A DNA stretch of 64,000 bases from positions 15,302,485-15,366,484 of the forward strand of contig NC_134027.1 in NCBI RefSeq assembly GCF_964204645.1, given 5' to 3'. The DNA is from Tubulanus polymorphus (Eukaryota; Nemertea; Palaeonemertea; Tubulaniformes; Tubulanidae). The notes beneath the pieces were generated by a model. It was given only the letters and a program-made list of their open reading frames with translations, was not told where the DNA came from and did no database searches. This document shows positions 53,519 through 64,000 of the stretch, piece by piece (the first letter of the stretch is position 1; each line of letters begins with the position of its first letter). Made by a program: the position numbers and the translations under genes.

Positions 53519-55290
53519 CGACAATTCAATATTTTGGTTTTATCGCCCGCGACAATTCAATATTTTGGTTTTATCGCCCGAGATAATTCATTATTTTGGT
53601 TTTATCGCCCGCGACAATTCATTATTTTGGTTTTGTCGCCCCGACAATTCTTTTTTTGGTTTTGTCGCCCGCGACAATCCATTAGTTTGGTTTTGTCGCC
53701 CGCGACAATTCAGTATTTTGGTTTTGTCGCCCGCGACAATTCAATATTTTGGTTTTATCGCCCGCGACAATTCATTACTTTGGTTTTATCTCCAGCGACA
53801 ATTCATTATTTTGGTTTTGTCGCCCGCGACAATTCAATATTTTGGTTTTATCGCCCGCGATAATTCATTATTTTCGTTTTATCGCCCACGACAATTCATT
53901 ATTTTGGTTTTGTCGCATGAGACAATTCATTATTTTGGTTTTATCGCCCGCAACAATTCATTATTTTGGTATTGTTGCCCGCGACAATTCATTATTTTGG
54001 TTTTGTGGCACGTGACAATTCAATATTTTGTTTTTGTCGCCCCAGACAATTCATTATTTTGGTTTTATCGCCCATGACAATTCATTATTTTGGTTTTGTC
54101 GCCCGCGGCAATTCATTTTTTTGGTTTTGTCGCCCGCGGCAATTCACCATTTTGGTTTTGTCGCCCGCGACAATTCACCATTTTGGTTTTGTCGCCCGCG
54201 ACAATTCATTATTTTGGTTTTATCGCCCGCGATAATTCATTATTTTGGTTTTGTCGCCTGAGACAATTCATTATTTCGGTTTTATATTTTGTTTTTGTCG
54301 TCCGCGACAATTTTTTTTGGTTTTGTTTCCCGAGACAATTCATTATTTCGGTTTTATATTTTGTTTTTGTCGTCCGCGACAATTTTTTTTTTTGGTTTTG
54401 TCGCCCGCGATATTTCATTATTTTGGTTTTGTCGCACGTGACAATTCAATATATTGTTTTTGTCGCCCACGACAATTCATTATTTTGGTTTTGTCGCATG
54501 AGACAATTCATTATTTTGGTTTTATCGCCCGCAACAATTCATTATTTTGGTATTGTTGCCCGCGACAATTCATTATTTTGGTTTTGTGGCACGTGACAAT
54601 TCAATATTTTGTTTTTGTCGCCCCAGACAATTCATTATTTTGGTTTTATCGCCCATGACAATTCATTATTTTGGTTTTGTCGCCCGCGGCAATTCATTTT
54701 TTTGGTTTTGTCGCCCGCGGCAATTCACCATTTTGGTTTTGTCGCCCGCGACAATTCACCATTTTGGTTTTGTCGCCCGCGACAATTCATTATTTTGGTT
54801 TTATCGCCCGCGATAATTCATTATTTTGGTTTTGTCGCCTGAGACAATTCATTATTTCGGTTTTATATTTTGTTTTTGTCGTCCGCGACAATTTTTTTTG
54901 GTTTTGTTTCCCGAGACAATTCATTATTTCGGTTTTATATTTTGTTTTTGTCGTCCGCGACAATTTTTTTTTTTTGGTTTTGTCGCCCGCGATATTTCAT
55001 TATTTTGGTTTTGTCGCACGTGACAATTCAATATATTGTTTTTGTCGCCCGAGAAAATTCATTATTTTGGTTTTATCGCCCGCGACAATTCATTATTTTG
55101 GTTTTGTCGCCCGCGATAATTCTTCTTTTTGGTTTTGTCGCCCGAGACAATTCATTATTTTGGTTTTATCTTTTGTTTTTGACGCCCGTGACAATTTTTT
55201 TTTTGGTTTTGTCGCCCGCGAGAATTCAATATTTTGGTTTTATCGCCTGCGATAATTCATTATTTTGGTTTTGTCGCCCGCGACAATTCT
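53519..55290. repeat. 31-bp minisatellite array, about 57 copies
   Basis: The consensus unit is TCGCCCGCGACAATTCATTA followed by TTTTGGTTTTA or G. The unit has a TCGC...GCGA inverted pair. Because 31 is not a multiple of 3, all plus frames stay open for long stretches; these are not genes. A segment of several hundred bases recurs with an offset of 581 bp (for example 53966-54235 and 54547-54816 translate identically). Confidence 0.95.
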
Positions 55291-55860
55291 TTTTCAGTCC
55301 ACTTGGGACTTTAGTCCCAGTGGGCTATTGCGTTCACTTTTCGTCCGTCCGTCCATCCATAGACGGAATCCAGTTACTTCGTGAAGTTTTGAAGACGCTT
55401 CAAGGTAATGTCTTGATATTTGGTTTATACATGTATCTACCCTAGACACATCGTCAGCCCAAAAACTGGCCCTGTCAGATTCAAGATGGTCGACTGGCAG
55501 CCATTGTTGTTTGCCAAAATCAGTACTTTTTAAACATTTTCGAAGTTTTCGTGGGAAATTTTGAAGACGCTTTGATCAATTACCTTGATCTTTCGTTTAT
55601 ATTTGAATCTACCATCAGCCTAAGAAAATTGGGTCGATCTGACTCAAGATGGCCGTCCTATGACCTTTTTAGTGCCCAAAAATGTCAATTTGGTTTGCCA
55701 TTTCTCATTGCAATTGCTGATGGGTATTCTTTAGAGAGGGATGTTTTATACCTGGGACAGGTATTTTGATCAGCCAATTATGACGAAATGGGCGGCCATC
55801 TTGGTGTCATCAGTACTCATTCGTAGGTGGGAAAAAGTTTTTCCACATTAAATTGATACC
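55291..55860. repeat. Flank shared with the second minisatellite array
   Basis: Begins TTTTTCAGTCCACTTGGGAC and CGTCCGTCCGTCC, identical in type to 59425-59530. The rest is unrecognised. Confidence 0.7.
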
Positions 55861-56650
55861 TAAGCATATTGTGTTACTATATTCAATTGGAAAGTTGTAG
55901 CCCATAACGTATTTTATGATTTTGGTGAGTTTCAAGGTCATTGGTTTTTGTATGTGGCCATCAGGGGGCGTTGAATAATACAATAACTTAGTATCGCTAT
56001 ATTATATTTGTACCAAGGCATATTTTGTTACCATGATCAATTGCAAAGTTGTAGTTCATGACATCTTCTATGATTATGGTGAGTTTTTGAGGACATTAGT
56101 TATTCCATATAGACACCAGGGGGCGTTGAATAGTAGAAAAGCTTAGTTTTTCCTTATTAGATTGGTACCTAGGCATAGTTTGTTACCATGATCCATTGCA
56201 AAGTTGTAGTTCATGACATCGTCTATGATTGTGGTGAGTTTTTAAGGACATAAGTTATTCCATATAGTCACCAGGGGGCGCTGAATAGTAGAATGGCTTA
56301 GTATTTCCTTATTAGATTGGTATCTAGGCATATTTTGTTACTATGATCAATTGCAAAGTTGTATTTCATGACATGTACTACGATTGTGGTGAGTTTTAAG
56401 GTCATTGGGTTTTGCATATGGTCACCAGGGGGCGTTGAATAGTAGAATAACTTAGTATTTCCATATTAAATTGGTAACGAGGCATATTTTGTTATCACAA
56501 TCAATTACAAAATCAAAGCTGCTCACATGTTCTATGATTGTTGTGGGTTTCAAGGTCATTGGTTTTTGTATATGGTCACTAGAGGGCGTTATGTATTGAA
56601 ATTGTTAGATTGTTGAGCATTTGAAACCACTTCCCAAGTGAGCATGGTGT
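55861..56650. repeat. 155-bp tandem repeat, about five copies
   Basis: Units marked by CACCAGGGGGCGTTGAATAG (at about 55962, 56118, 56273, 56428 and a diverged 56580) and by GCAAAGTTGTAGTTCATGAC. Confidence 0.85.
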
Positions 56651-56666
56651 CCCTGGACCCCTAGTT

Positions 56667-56775
56667 TGGTTTTGTCGCCCGCGACAATTCAATATTTTGG
56701 TTTTGTCGCACGCAACAATTCAATATTCTGTTTTTGCCGTCTGCGACAATTCCTTATTTTGGTTTTATCGCCCGC
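56667..56775. repeat. Short 31-bp minisatellite block, about 3.5 copies
   Basis: Same unit as the large arrays. It is fused directly to an antisense reverse-transcriptase fragment at 56775. Confidence 0.9.
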
Positions 56776-56955
56776 GTTAGACCGTCTCATTCCAAGATGA
56801 GGCGTTCCGTTGATTTCGGATACAAGTTTCCGTTCAGAGATAACTGCTGAGCCATTTGGGCGACCTATCATTGATACTGTTTCCTAATAGCCTGTTTAGT
56901 AATGGCTGATGTTGAGCTTATCAAATGCTTTGTTGAAATCCACCGTTGAACAGGA
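56776..56955 (-). pseudogene. Reverse-transcriptase fragment, antisense, duplication unit 1
   Basis: The minus strand shows DFNKAFDKLN (the conserved Asp-rich entry of reverse transcriptases) and SERKLVSEINGTPHL in different frames. It is a LINE relic. Confidence 0.65.
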
Positions 56956-57650
56956 TTCTAAGACTGTGCAGAAAACCCGTTATCGCTGCTTTGCAGCTAT
57001 ATTTATTATTATTATTATTTTTTTCCACACATTTTTTGTCAAAAGTACATAGGCTTTTTTACATTACCGATGTTGCCGATACAATCCGTCTGATATCATT
57101 CAGCTCAGTTCGATCTACAAATACTCCGTGCGAATTTTGAAGAATCAACGTTACAAAAGCACTGTCGGGCCGTAAACATCGAAAATTGAGCCCCATTCAA
57201 AGAGCCGACATGTTTTTCTAAGTCGTCTTTCCGAAATCTACCGCACGTTTCTTGTCACATCGATTATCAATTCAAGCATAAATTAACAAATTTATTACCG
57301 AAAGATTGCACATTCTGTCGCGGTTTTTAAAAACTAATTTTAACAATAACCCATTTTCCTCATCAAATTATAATACCAATACACAGGAAATTTACTACTT
57401 TAGATTTTAAAAGCACTGTCGAGCCGTAAACATCGACAAATCGACGTGTGTCACTACATCGTCGTTCCGGGAATCAGCTGCGAGTTTCTCCTCATTCTGA
57501 GAATCAAATCGAGTACAAATTAATTTATTACTACCAGTGATTTGGCTGCGGGCGTCAAGCAGATAATTTAGCAATACCAAATTTACCGTGTTTTTACTAA
57601 GATAAATCATAATGTACCGGGGAGTCGTAGGCCTAAACTAAACACGCCGA
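56956..57650. repeat. Segmental duplication body, unit 1 (matches 60430-61110)
   Basis: Opens with CAGAAAACCCGTTATCGCTG and GCTTTGCAGCTATATT, then CATCGAAAATTGAGCCCC and two variant GAGCCGTAAACATCGA repeats. No gene. Confidence 0.75.
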
Positions 57651-58029
57651 AGAGATTATAGCGGAGAAAAGCTGTTATGTCGACGAGGTATCAAAATAAA
57701 AGAATATATTACTTTATTCGGCCGCGGGCCTCCATATCAATACCATCAATACTCTATATTTCCTACAGTACATACCGATCATTGTCAAATCCACAAGGTA
57801 TTTACTAAATACAAGTATAAAACACACTCCTATCCGTATGCTGGACTTACACTTGACATTCGGAGTAAGCGTTCGCTGTGGGGGTAAGGAGATCGTTCGC
57901 TGTGTCGCTTGAAGTGTTTATGGAGTTTTACGCGACCTTAAAGCTTTAGTATGGTGGCTGATAAGAAAACAAAACACGAATATGCAAATGAGGGCGACAT
58001 TACGACAAAACGACAAAATTAAAATAACG
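57651..58029. other. No recognised feature
   Basis: The last 60 bases carry degenerate ACGACAAAA-type units leading into the second array. Confidence 0.4.
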
Positions 58030-59430
58030 CGAGAAAACAATGATTTTGATTTTGTCGCCCGCGACAATTCATTATTTTGGTTTTGTCGCCCACGACAATT
58101 CATTATTTTGGTTTTATATTTTGTTTTTGTCGCCCGCGACAATTTTCTTTTTTGGTTTTGTCGCCCGCGACAATTCAATATTTTGGTTTTATCGCCTGCG
58201 ACAATTCAATATTTTGGTTTTATCGCCCGCGATAATTCATTATTTTGGTTTTGTCGCCTGAGAAAATTCATTATTTTGGTTTTATCGCCCGCGACAATTC
58301 ATTATTACGGTTTTATCGCCCGCGACAATTCATTATTTTGGTTTTATCGCCCGCGACAATTCATTATTTTGGTTTTATCGCCAGCGACAATTCATTATTT
58401 TGGTTTTGTCGCCCCGACAATTCTTTTTTTGGTTTTGTCGCCCGCGACGATTCATTAGTTTGGTTTTGTCGCCCGCGACAATTCAATATTTTTGTTTTGG
58501 CGCCCGCGACAATTCAATATTTTGGTTTTGTCGCCCGCGACAATTCATTATTTTGGTTTAATCGCCCGCGACAATTCAATATTTTGGTTTTATCGCCCGC
58601 GATAATTCATTATTTTGGTTTTATCGCCCGCGACAATTCATTATTTTAGTTTTATCGCCCGCGAAAATCCATTATTTTGGTTTTATCGCCCGCGACGATT
58701 CATTATTTTGCTTTTGTCGCCCGCGACAATTCACCATTTTGGTTTTGTCGCCTGGACAATTCACCATTTTGGTTTTGTCGCCCGCGACAATTCATTATTT
58801 TGGTTTTGTCGCCCCGACAATTCTTTTTTTGGTTTTGTCGCCCGCGACAATTCATTAGTTTGGTTTTGTCGACGGCGACAATTCAATATTTTGGTTTTAT
58901 TGCCCTCGACAATTCATTACTTTGGTTTTCTCTCCAGCGACAATTCATTATTTTGGTTTTGTCGCCCGTGACAATTCTTGTTTTTGGTTTTGACGCCCGC
59001 GACAATTCATTATTTTGGTTTTATACTTTGTTTTTGTCGCCCACGACAATTTTTTTTTTGGTTTTGTCACCCGCAACAATTCAATATTTTGGTTTTGTCG
59101 CCCGCGACAATTCAATATTTTAGTTTTATCGCCCGCGATAATTCATTATTTTGGTTTTATCGCCCGCGACAATTCAATATTTTGTTTTTATCGTCCGCGA
59201 CAATTCATTATTTTGGTTTTGTCGCTCGAGACAATTCATTATTTTGGTTTTATCGTCCGCGACGATTCATTATTTTGGTTTTGTCGCTCGAGACAATTCA
59301 TTATTTTGGTTTTATCGCCCGCGAACAATTCATTAGTTTGGTTCTGTCGCCCGCGACAATTCAATATTTTGGTTTTATCACCCGCGACAATATATTAGTT
59401 TGGTTTTGTCGCCCGCGACAATTCTTTTTC
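58030..59430. repeat. 31-bp minisatellite array, second block, about 45 copies
   Basis: Same consensus unit and orientation as the array at 53519-55290. It ends in the same ATTCTTTTTCAGTCCACTTG flank. Confidence 0.95.
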
Positions 59431-60000
59431 AGTCCACTTGGGACTTTAGTCCCAGTGGGCTATTGTGTTCACTTTTCGTCCGTCCGTCCGTCCATAGACG
59501 GAATCCAGTTATTTTGGGAAGTTTTGAAGATGCTTCAAGGTCATTGGTTTTAGTATGTGGCCATCAGGGGGCGTTGAATAATACAATAACTTAGTATTGC
59601 TATATTATATTTGTACCAAGGCATATTTTGTTACCATGATCAATTGCAAAGTTGTAGTTCATGACATCGTCTATGATTGTGGTGAGTTTTTAAGGACATT
59701 AGTTATTCCATATAGTTACCAGGGGGCGTTGAATAGTAGAAAAGCTTAGTTTTTCCTTATTAGATTGGTACCTAGGCATAGTTTGTTACCATGATCCATT
59801 GCAAAGTTGTAGATCATGACATCGTCTATGATTGTGGTGAGTTTTTAAGGACATTAGTTATTCCATATAGTCACCAGGGGGCGTTGAATAGTAGAATGGC
59901 TTAGTATTTCCTTATTAGATTGGTACCTAGGCATATTTTGCTACTATGATCAATTGCAAAGTTGTATTTCATGAAATGTACTACGATTGTGGTGAGATAA
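59431..60000. repeat. 155-bp repeats, second block, about three copies
   Basis: CAGGGGGCGTTGAATA at about 59575, 59731 and 59877. It breaks off at 59996 where unrelated sequence (AAGAAATCCCACACTTC) begins. Confidence 0.85.
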
Positions 60001-60139
60001 ATGAAGAAATCCCACACTTCGAATTTGAAATTATACTATCAAATTTATTATTACGAAACCACAACGTTTCGGCTGTTGACTAACAGCCATCATCATCATC
60101 ATTCCACCTGATTTTGGTCGAACAGTGTGTTAAGGTCGT

Positions 60140-60425
60140 TTTGGAAATTTACTCGGTCTGGTATATTTTGGATTACTGTGTATGTCATTTGTCAGGACAT
60201 TAAACAGAAGACGACTTAGGATACTACCTTGCGTGACTCCACTAGTTAGACCGTCTCATTCCAAGATGAGGCGTTCCGTTGATTTCGGTTACAAGTTTCC
60301 GTTCAGAGATAACTGCTGAGCCAATTTAACGACCTATCATTGATACTGTTTCCTAATAGCCTGTTTAGTAATGGCTGATGTTGAGCCTTATCAAATGCTT
60401 TGTTGAAATCCACCGTTGAACAGGA
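60140..60425 (-). pseudogene. Reverse-transcriptase fragment, antisense, duplication unit 2
   Basis: Minus strand: SGVTQGSILSRLLFNVLTND (RT motif with the QGS turn) upstream of 60245, and the DFNKAFDK entry near 60410. Frames are broken. Confidence 0.75.
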
Positions 60426-61110
60426 TTCTAAGACTGGGCAGATAACCCGTTATCGCTGCTTTGCAGCTATATTTATTATTATTATTTTTTTCTACACATT
60501 TTTTGTCAAAAGTACATAGGCTTTTTTACATTACCGCTGTTGCCGATACAATCCGTCTGATATCATTCAGCTCAGTTCGATCTACAAATACTTCGTGCGA
60601 ATTTTGAAGAATCAACGTTACAAAAGCACAGTCGGGCCGTAAACATCGAAAATTGAGCCCCATTCAAAGAGCCGACATGTTTTTCTAAGTCGTCTTTCCG
60701 AAATCTACCGCACGTTTCTTGTCACGTCGATTATCAATTCAAGCATAAATTAACAAATTTATTACCCAATGATTAAACATTCTGTCGCGGTTTTTAAAAA
60801 CTAATTGTAACAATAGCCCAATTTCCTCATCAAATCATATTACCGATACACAGGAAATTTACTATTTTAGATTTTAAAAGCACTGTCGAGCCGTAAACAT
60901 CGACAAATCGACGTGTGTCACTACATCGTCGTTCCAGGGATCAGCTGCGAGTTTCTCCTCATCATGAGAATCAAATCGAGTACAAATTAATTTATAACTA
61001 CCAGTGATTTGGCTGCGGGCGTCAAGCAGTTAATTTAGCAATACCTATTTTTCTTTACCAAATTAACCGTGTATTTACTAAGATAAATCATAAGTGTACC
61101 GGGGAGTCGA
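60426..61110. repeat. Segmental duplication body, unit 2 (matches 56956-57650)
   Basis: Same order of blocks as unit 1, with scattered substitutions and small gaps. Confidence 0.75.
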
Positions 61111-61440
61111 TATATTTTGTATATTTTGGATTACTGTGTATGTCATTTGTCAGGACATTAAACAGAAGACGACTTAGGATACTACCTTGCGTGACTCCAC
61201 TAGTTAGACCGTCTCATTCCAAGATGAGGCGTCCCGTTGATTTCGGTTACAAGTTTCCGTTCAGAGATAACTGCTGAGCCATTTGGGCGACCTATCATTG
61301 ATACTGTTTCCTAATAGCCTCATTAGTAATGGCTGATGTTGAGCCTTATCAAATGCTTTGTTGAAATCCACCGTTGAACAGGATTCTAAGACTGTGCAGA
61401 AAACCCGTTATCGCTGCTTTGCAGCTATATTTATTAGGGT
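61111..61440 (-). pseudogene. Reverse-transcriptase fragment, antisense, duplication unit 3
   Basis: A third copy of the RT relic, followed by CAGAAAACCCGTTATCGCTG at 61397. The flank then diverges (AGGGTTTTCTGACTTTCGTC). Confidence 0.7.
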
Positions 61441-61748
61441 TTTCTGACTTTCGTCGAAAACCCTTTTGTAATTCTGTTGATTGTTATTATTATTATTTAC
61501 ATATTTTCCACTTTCTTTTCGCACGTAAAATTCATCTTCTATCAGATTCGACAACTAACTGCTTCTAATTGAAATGTAGAATTCTGATAGTAATATAACA
61601 CGCATTCGCTCCGCGTAGATTATACCTATGCACTCTCCGTCCTATTTTAAACTTAAAATTACTTACTGAAAGATAACACCGGATGATAGTAGCAATCGCG
61701 ACTCGCCCTGTCGGGTACTCCCAGTAACGATAAAAATAGCGTCCTGTC

Positions 61749-61825
61749 CTGTGGCATGGTGGATAAGGTGTTTGACTCCCAACCGAGAGGTCGAGGGTTC
61801 GAATCCTAGTGAAACCATGCAATAT
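61749..61825 (+). mobile_element. tRNA-derived SINE head
   Basis: Box A-like TGGCATGGTGG and box B GGTTCGAATCC with tRNA-like spacing and an anticodon-like ACTCCCAACC. The acceptor stem does not pair, so this is a SINE, not a tRNA gene. Confidence 0.6.
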
Positions 61826-61829
61826 CACA

Positions 61830-63469
61830 GGGCAGCGCCGGCGCGCAACAATTGTTTTATTAATGAAACAACATGGTGGATGGTTGAAATCATTTTCGGC
61901 TTAAATTTATCGCGAGTTTTAGGACTTTAATGAATTTCACGAAACCATGATTTCTAAAATGAGTCAATTGATTAATTCTATTCGTAAATCAATTTACGTT
62001 GGCTACATTTCCTGAAGATTTCGGGGTCAAATCAACGCGATATGGACAGAAATTGTAGGAATTTTCACACGGAATTTTACTACCGCGTTCAGTTGACGAC
62101 TCGGATCGATGACAACGACAGCGGAGTTTATGTATTTTAAGGTGAGAATCCGTTAACCAGGGAATGTATTAAATGATTTCTTTAATAATATGAGTATGCT
62201 AGCGAATGAGTAGGCCTACTCGGTGAAGCAATGATCATTGTTGGCTACTTACTTAATGCCTAGCTTTTTTGGGGGATGCGCCTAGAATAGATTTAGGCCC
62301 TAAATATAATGGGTAGAGCCAGTCAGTGGAATGCCTTAATAGCAGCTAGTTATGGCCTGGTTTACACTGAATGTGCATGACAATTTATTTTGATTACTTT
62401 GTTTCCAGCTATTATTCGTGGAATGAACTGGGCACTACGGTCTTCAATTCCTTTGCGGATTCTTGCAGGAATATTAAACCACAGTGCGCAAATGTATGTT
62501 TCAAATTAGGCTTTTTCGACATTGACAGCCAAAGACGTAACTTAACACGCTAACTTAAGCGCAACTGTCAGATGCTGTAAGTACTTGACGTTTTGCGTAT
62601 TTATTTTTTTTTGTAATGCAATATTTGGATTAGTAATCAGTCGTGCTAACGTACATGCAGAATTGGATTCATTGTAATTATGGGATGATAATTCATGGGC
62701 GTCACGAGTCCTGCGACATACCCTTGATATGAAGCTTTTTTAATGTTAATCATTGACTTGTTTTGGAGTAAACTGAATAGCCCTAAAAATACCAATGCCA
62801 CGTGGCTTGGTGTCTATGCTCTACGAGACTGTAGTAATAGATTTTCACAACAAACTCATGATTTCAAATAGTCTCCTAAGATATCTATATATTATTTCGC
62901 TCCTTACCTAAGTAATTCTTACATTTGATTGCTTAATTACAGATGGAAAGAGGTCAGATGGCATGAAAATCGTCTGTGGCTGACTAATTGGCGCGAGTAA
63001 CCAAAATGCTTCAATCATCAGGGGTAGACAAATTAGCCGAAGATGAATGAAAACTTCACCTTGATGATCATCAGTTGATTTTGCTATAATTATTTGCCTG
63101 AATATATCCTTCATTTCAAAATCTGTCTTCAGTAGGATTTCTTTCAATAAAATATTTTGAAGATTGAATTTGAATTGATCTTAAAACCAGAGAAAGCATT
63201 CAGAAATTTAGAAAATCCTTGACTCATAATCAAATTCTGTGAAGTCAGTTAAGATCTTTTTGGTCGAATCAAGCCGAGGGCTCAGGTGACTAAAACTCAA
63301 TTCCTCACTGTCTTATAATGCCGAGTACGACGGAGTTTACACACTGAAACACGTTGGGCTGTGTAAGTGTTATTTGGATAAGTCCACAATATAATGACCG
63401 CCCTGCCCCGCTGCATCTGAGACGTCAACAAGTTAGACTGTATTGCTTCGATGACAAACTGACTCCTAC
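61830..63469. other. Intergenic sequence, nothing recognised
   Basis: No conserved protein, RNA gene or transposon end was seen. Open frames are short and unremarkable. Confidence 0.4.
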
Positions 63470-64000
63470 CAGGGGCGGATCCAGACCGTATTAGCCGTAT
63501 TGCCCAATACGGTCTAGAATTTTTAAGTGCCCTTCGAAATTTCACCGGCAATATTTTTGACGGCATTATTTCAGCAACCGCTAATTCCGTGTCCGTAATC
63601 CGGGCATAATTATAAAATTAATCGGTATATACTGCTGCCAAGAAAGTGAGGAGAGATAATCATATTTGTAAAGCCTTTAATCATGATAAATTAAAAAGGG
63701 CACTTTCCTTTTGCAAGGGGCACTCATGCTTTAGATGAGGGCACCTTGTCCTTCCTTGCCTTTTCAGGGAGGGCTAAAGGGGCACTCGTACTCTAGAATA
63801 GGGCACTATACGCGGAAAATGTTGAAGAAAAGGGCACTTTTTTGCCTAATTTTTAAAATTTTAGGGGCACTTTTGGTTTGGAAGATGGCACACGACATAA
63901 GGATAAATGTGAAGACGAGGCAATTTTTGCCGATTGTTAACAATGAAGGGGCACATAGCCGTATTCTGTATAATTGTTAAGGGGCACTTTTAAAGATTAT
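63470..64000. mobile_element. Left edge of a probable hAT-type element
   Basis: The CAGGGGCGGATCCAG end is a common hAT terminal signature. The sequence inside repeats GGGGCACTTT/AGGGCACT boxes up to the window edge. The other end and any transposase lie beyond 64000. Confidence 0.45.

Noticed and set aside
53519-55290. CRISPR-like array
   Set aside because: There are no unique spacers, the repeats are contiguous, and the genome is eukaryotic.
53474-55445. Long open frames rich in FWFCRPRQFIILVLSP-type text, and similar ones at 57982-59553
   Set aside because: They are translations of the 31-bp minisatellite in all three plus frames, with no start signals or protein-like conservation.
61749-61825. 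Functional tRNA gene
   Set aside because: Boxes A and B are present but the acceptor stem does not pair. A SINE head fits better.

Overview
The window is eukaryotic DNA, most likely from a marine invertebrate of mollusc/lophotrochozoan type. The evidence is introns with GT/AG sites, chromodomain-integrase Polintons, piggyBac, CACTA-like, copia and LINE debris, many MITEs and AT-rich intergenic DNA. The exact species cannot be read from the sequence. Host genes are sparse: two exons of a TMEM42-like (EamA-type) membrane protein (6124-6270 and 24239-24412, + strand) separated by an 18-kb intron, and one exon resembling the start of a ubiquitin-specific protease (30109-30232). Nearly everything else is mobile DNA at different stages of decay.

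The centrepiece is a compact, apparently young Polinton/Maverick (8858-22181, 13,324 bp) inside the TMEM42-like intron and inserted into an old copia remnant. It has a 6-bp target duplication (AATGCA), 356-bp terminal inverted repeats that look identical by eye, and two convergent gene blocks. Rightward: protein-primed DNA polymerase B, a 113-aa conserved protein, a penton-like protein, a frameshifted small membrane protein, a capsid-type protein and a zinc-finger/basic protein. Leftward, from the right end: HNH nuclease, a 200-aa and a 138-aa membrane protein, a chromodomain integrase and the packaging-type ATPase. A full-length major capsid gene and a cysteine protease were not recognised.

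A second, decayed relative occupies 40183-50000. It carries partial polymerase copies in inverted orientation at its two ends and has been hit by two LINEs and by a block holding a Harbinger-type MITE. A third relative is a right-end stub at 1826-2321. Comparing the three shows that each terminus is itself a palindrome whose two arms have changed together between subfamilies, that the polymerase N-terminus is copied into the right end, and that most genes start at a shared A/T motif (ATAAATG). A short palindromic unit encoding D-x-A-V/I-x-H-P-H recurs in three unrelated genes and once between genes of the intact element.

Other layout: 1-1821 piggyBac remnant; 3135-4597 and 4748-5315 MITEs; 24549-27381 second piggyBac; 31384-37027 CACTA-like element with a C2H2/transposase gene; 50001-51139 MULE-like fragments in head-to-head arrangement; 53.5-61.4 kb a segmental duplication built from 31-bp minisatellites, 155-bp repeats and antisense reverse-transcriptase fragments; 63470 to the end, the edge of a probable hAT-type element.
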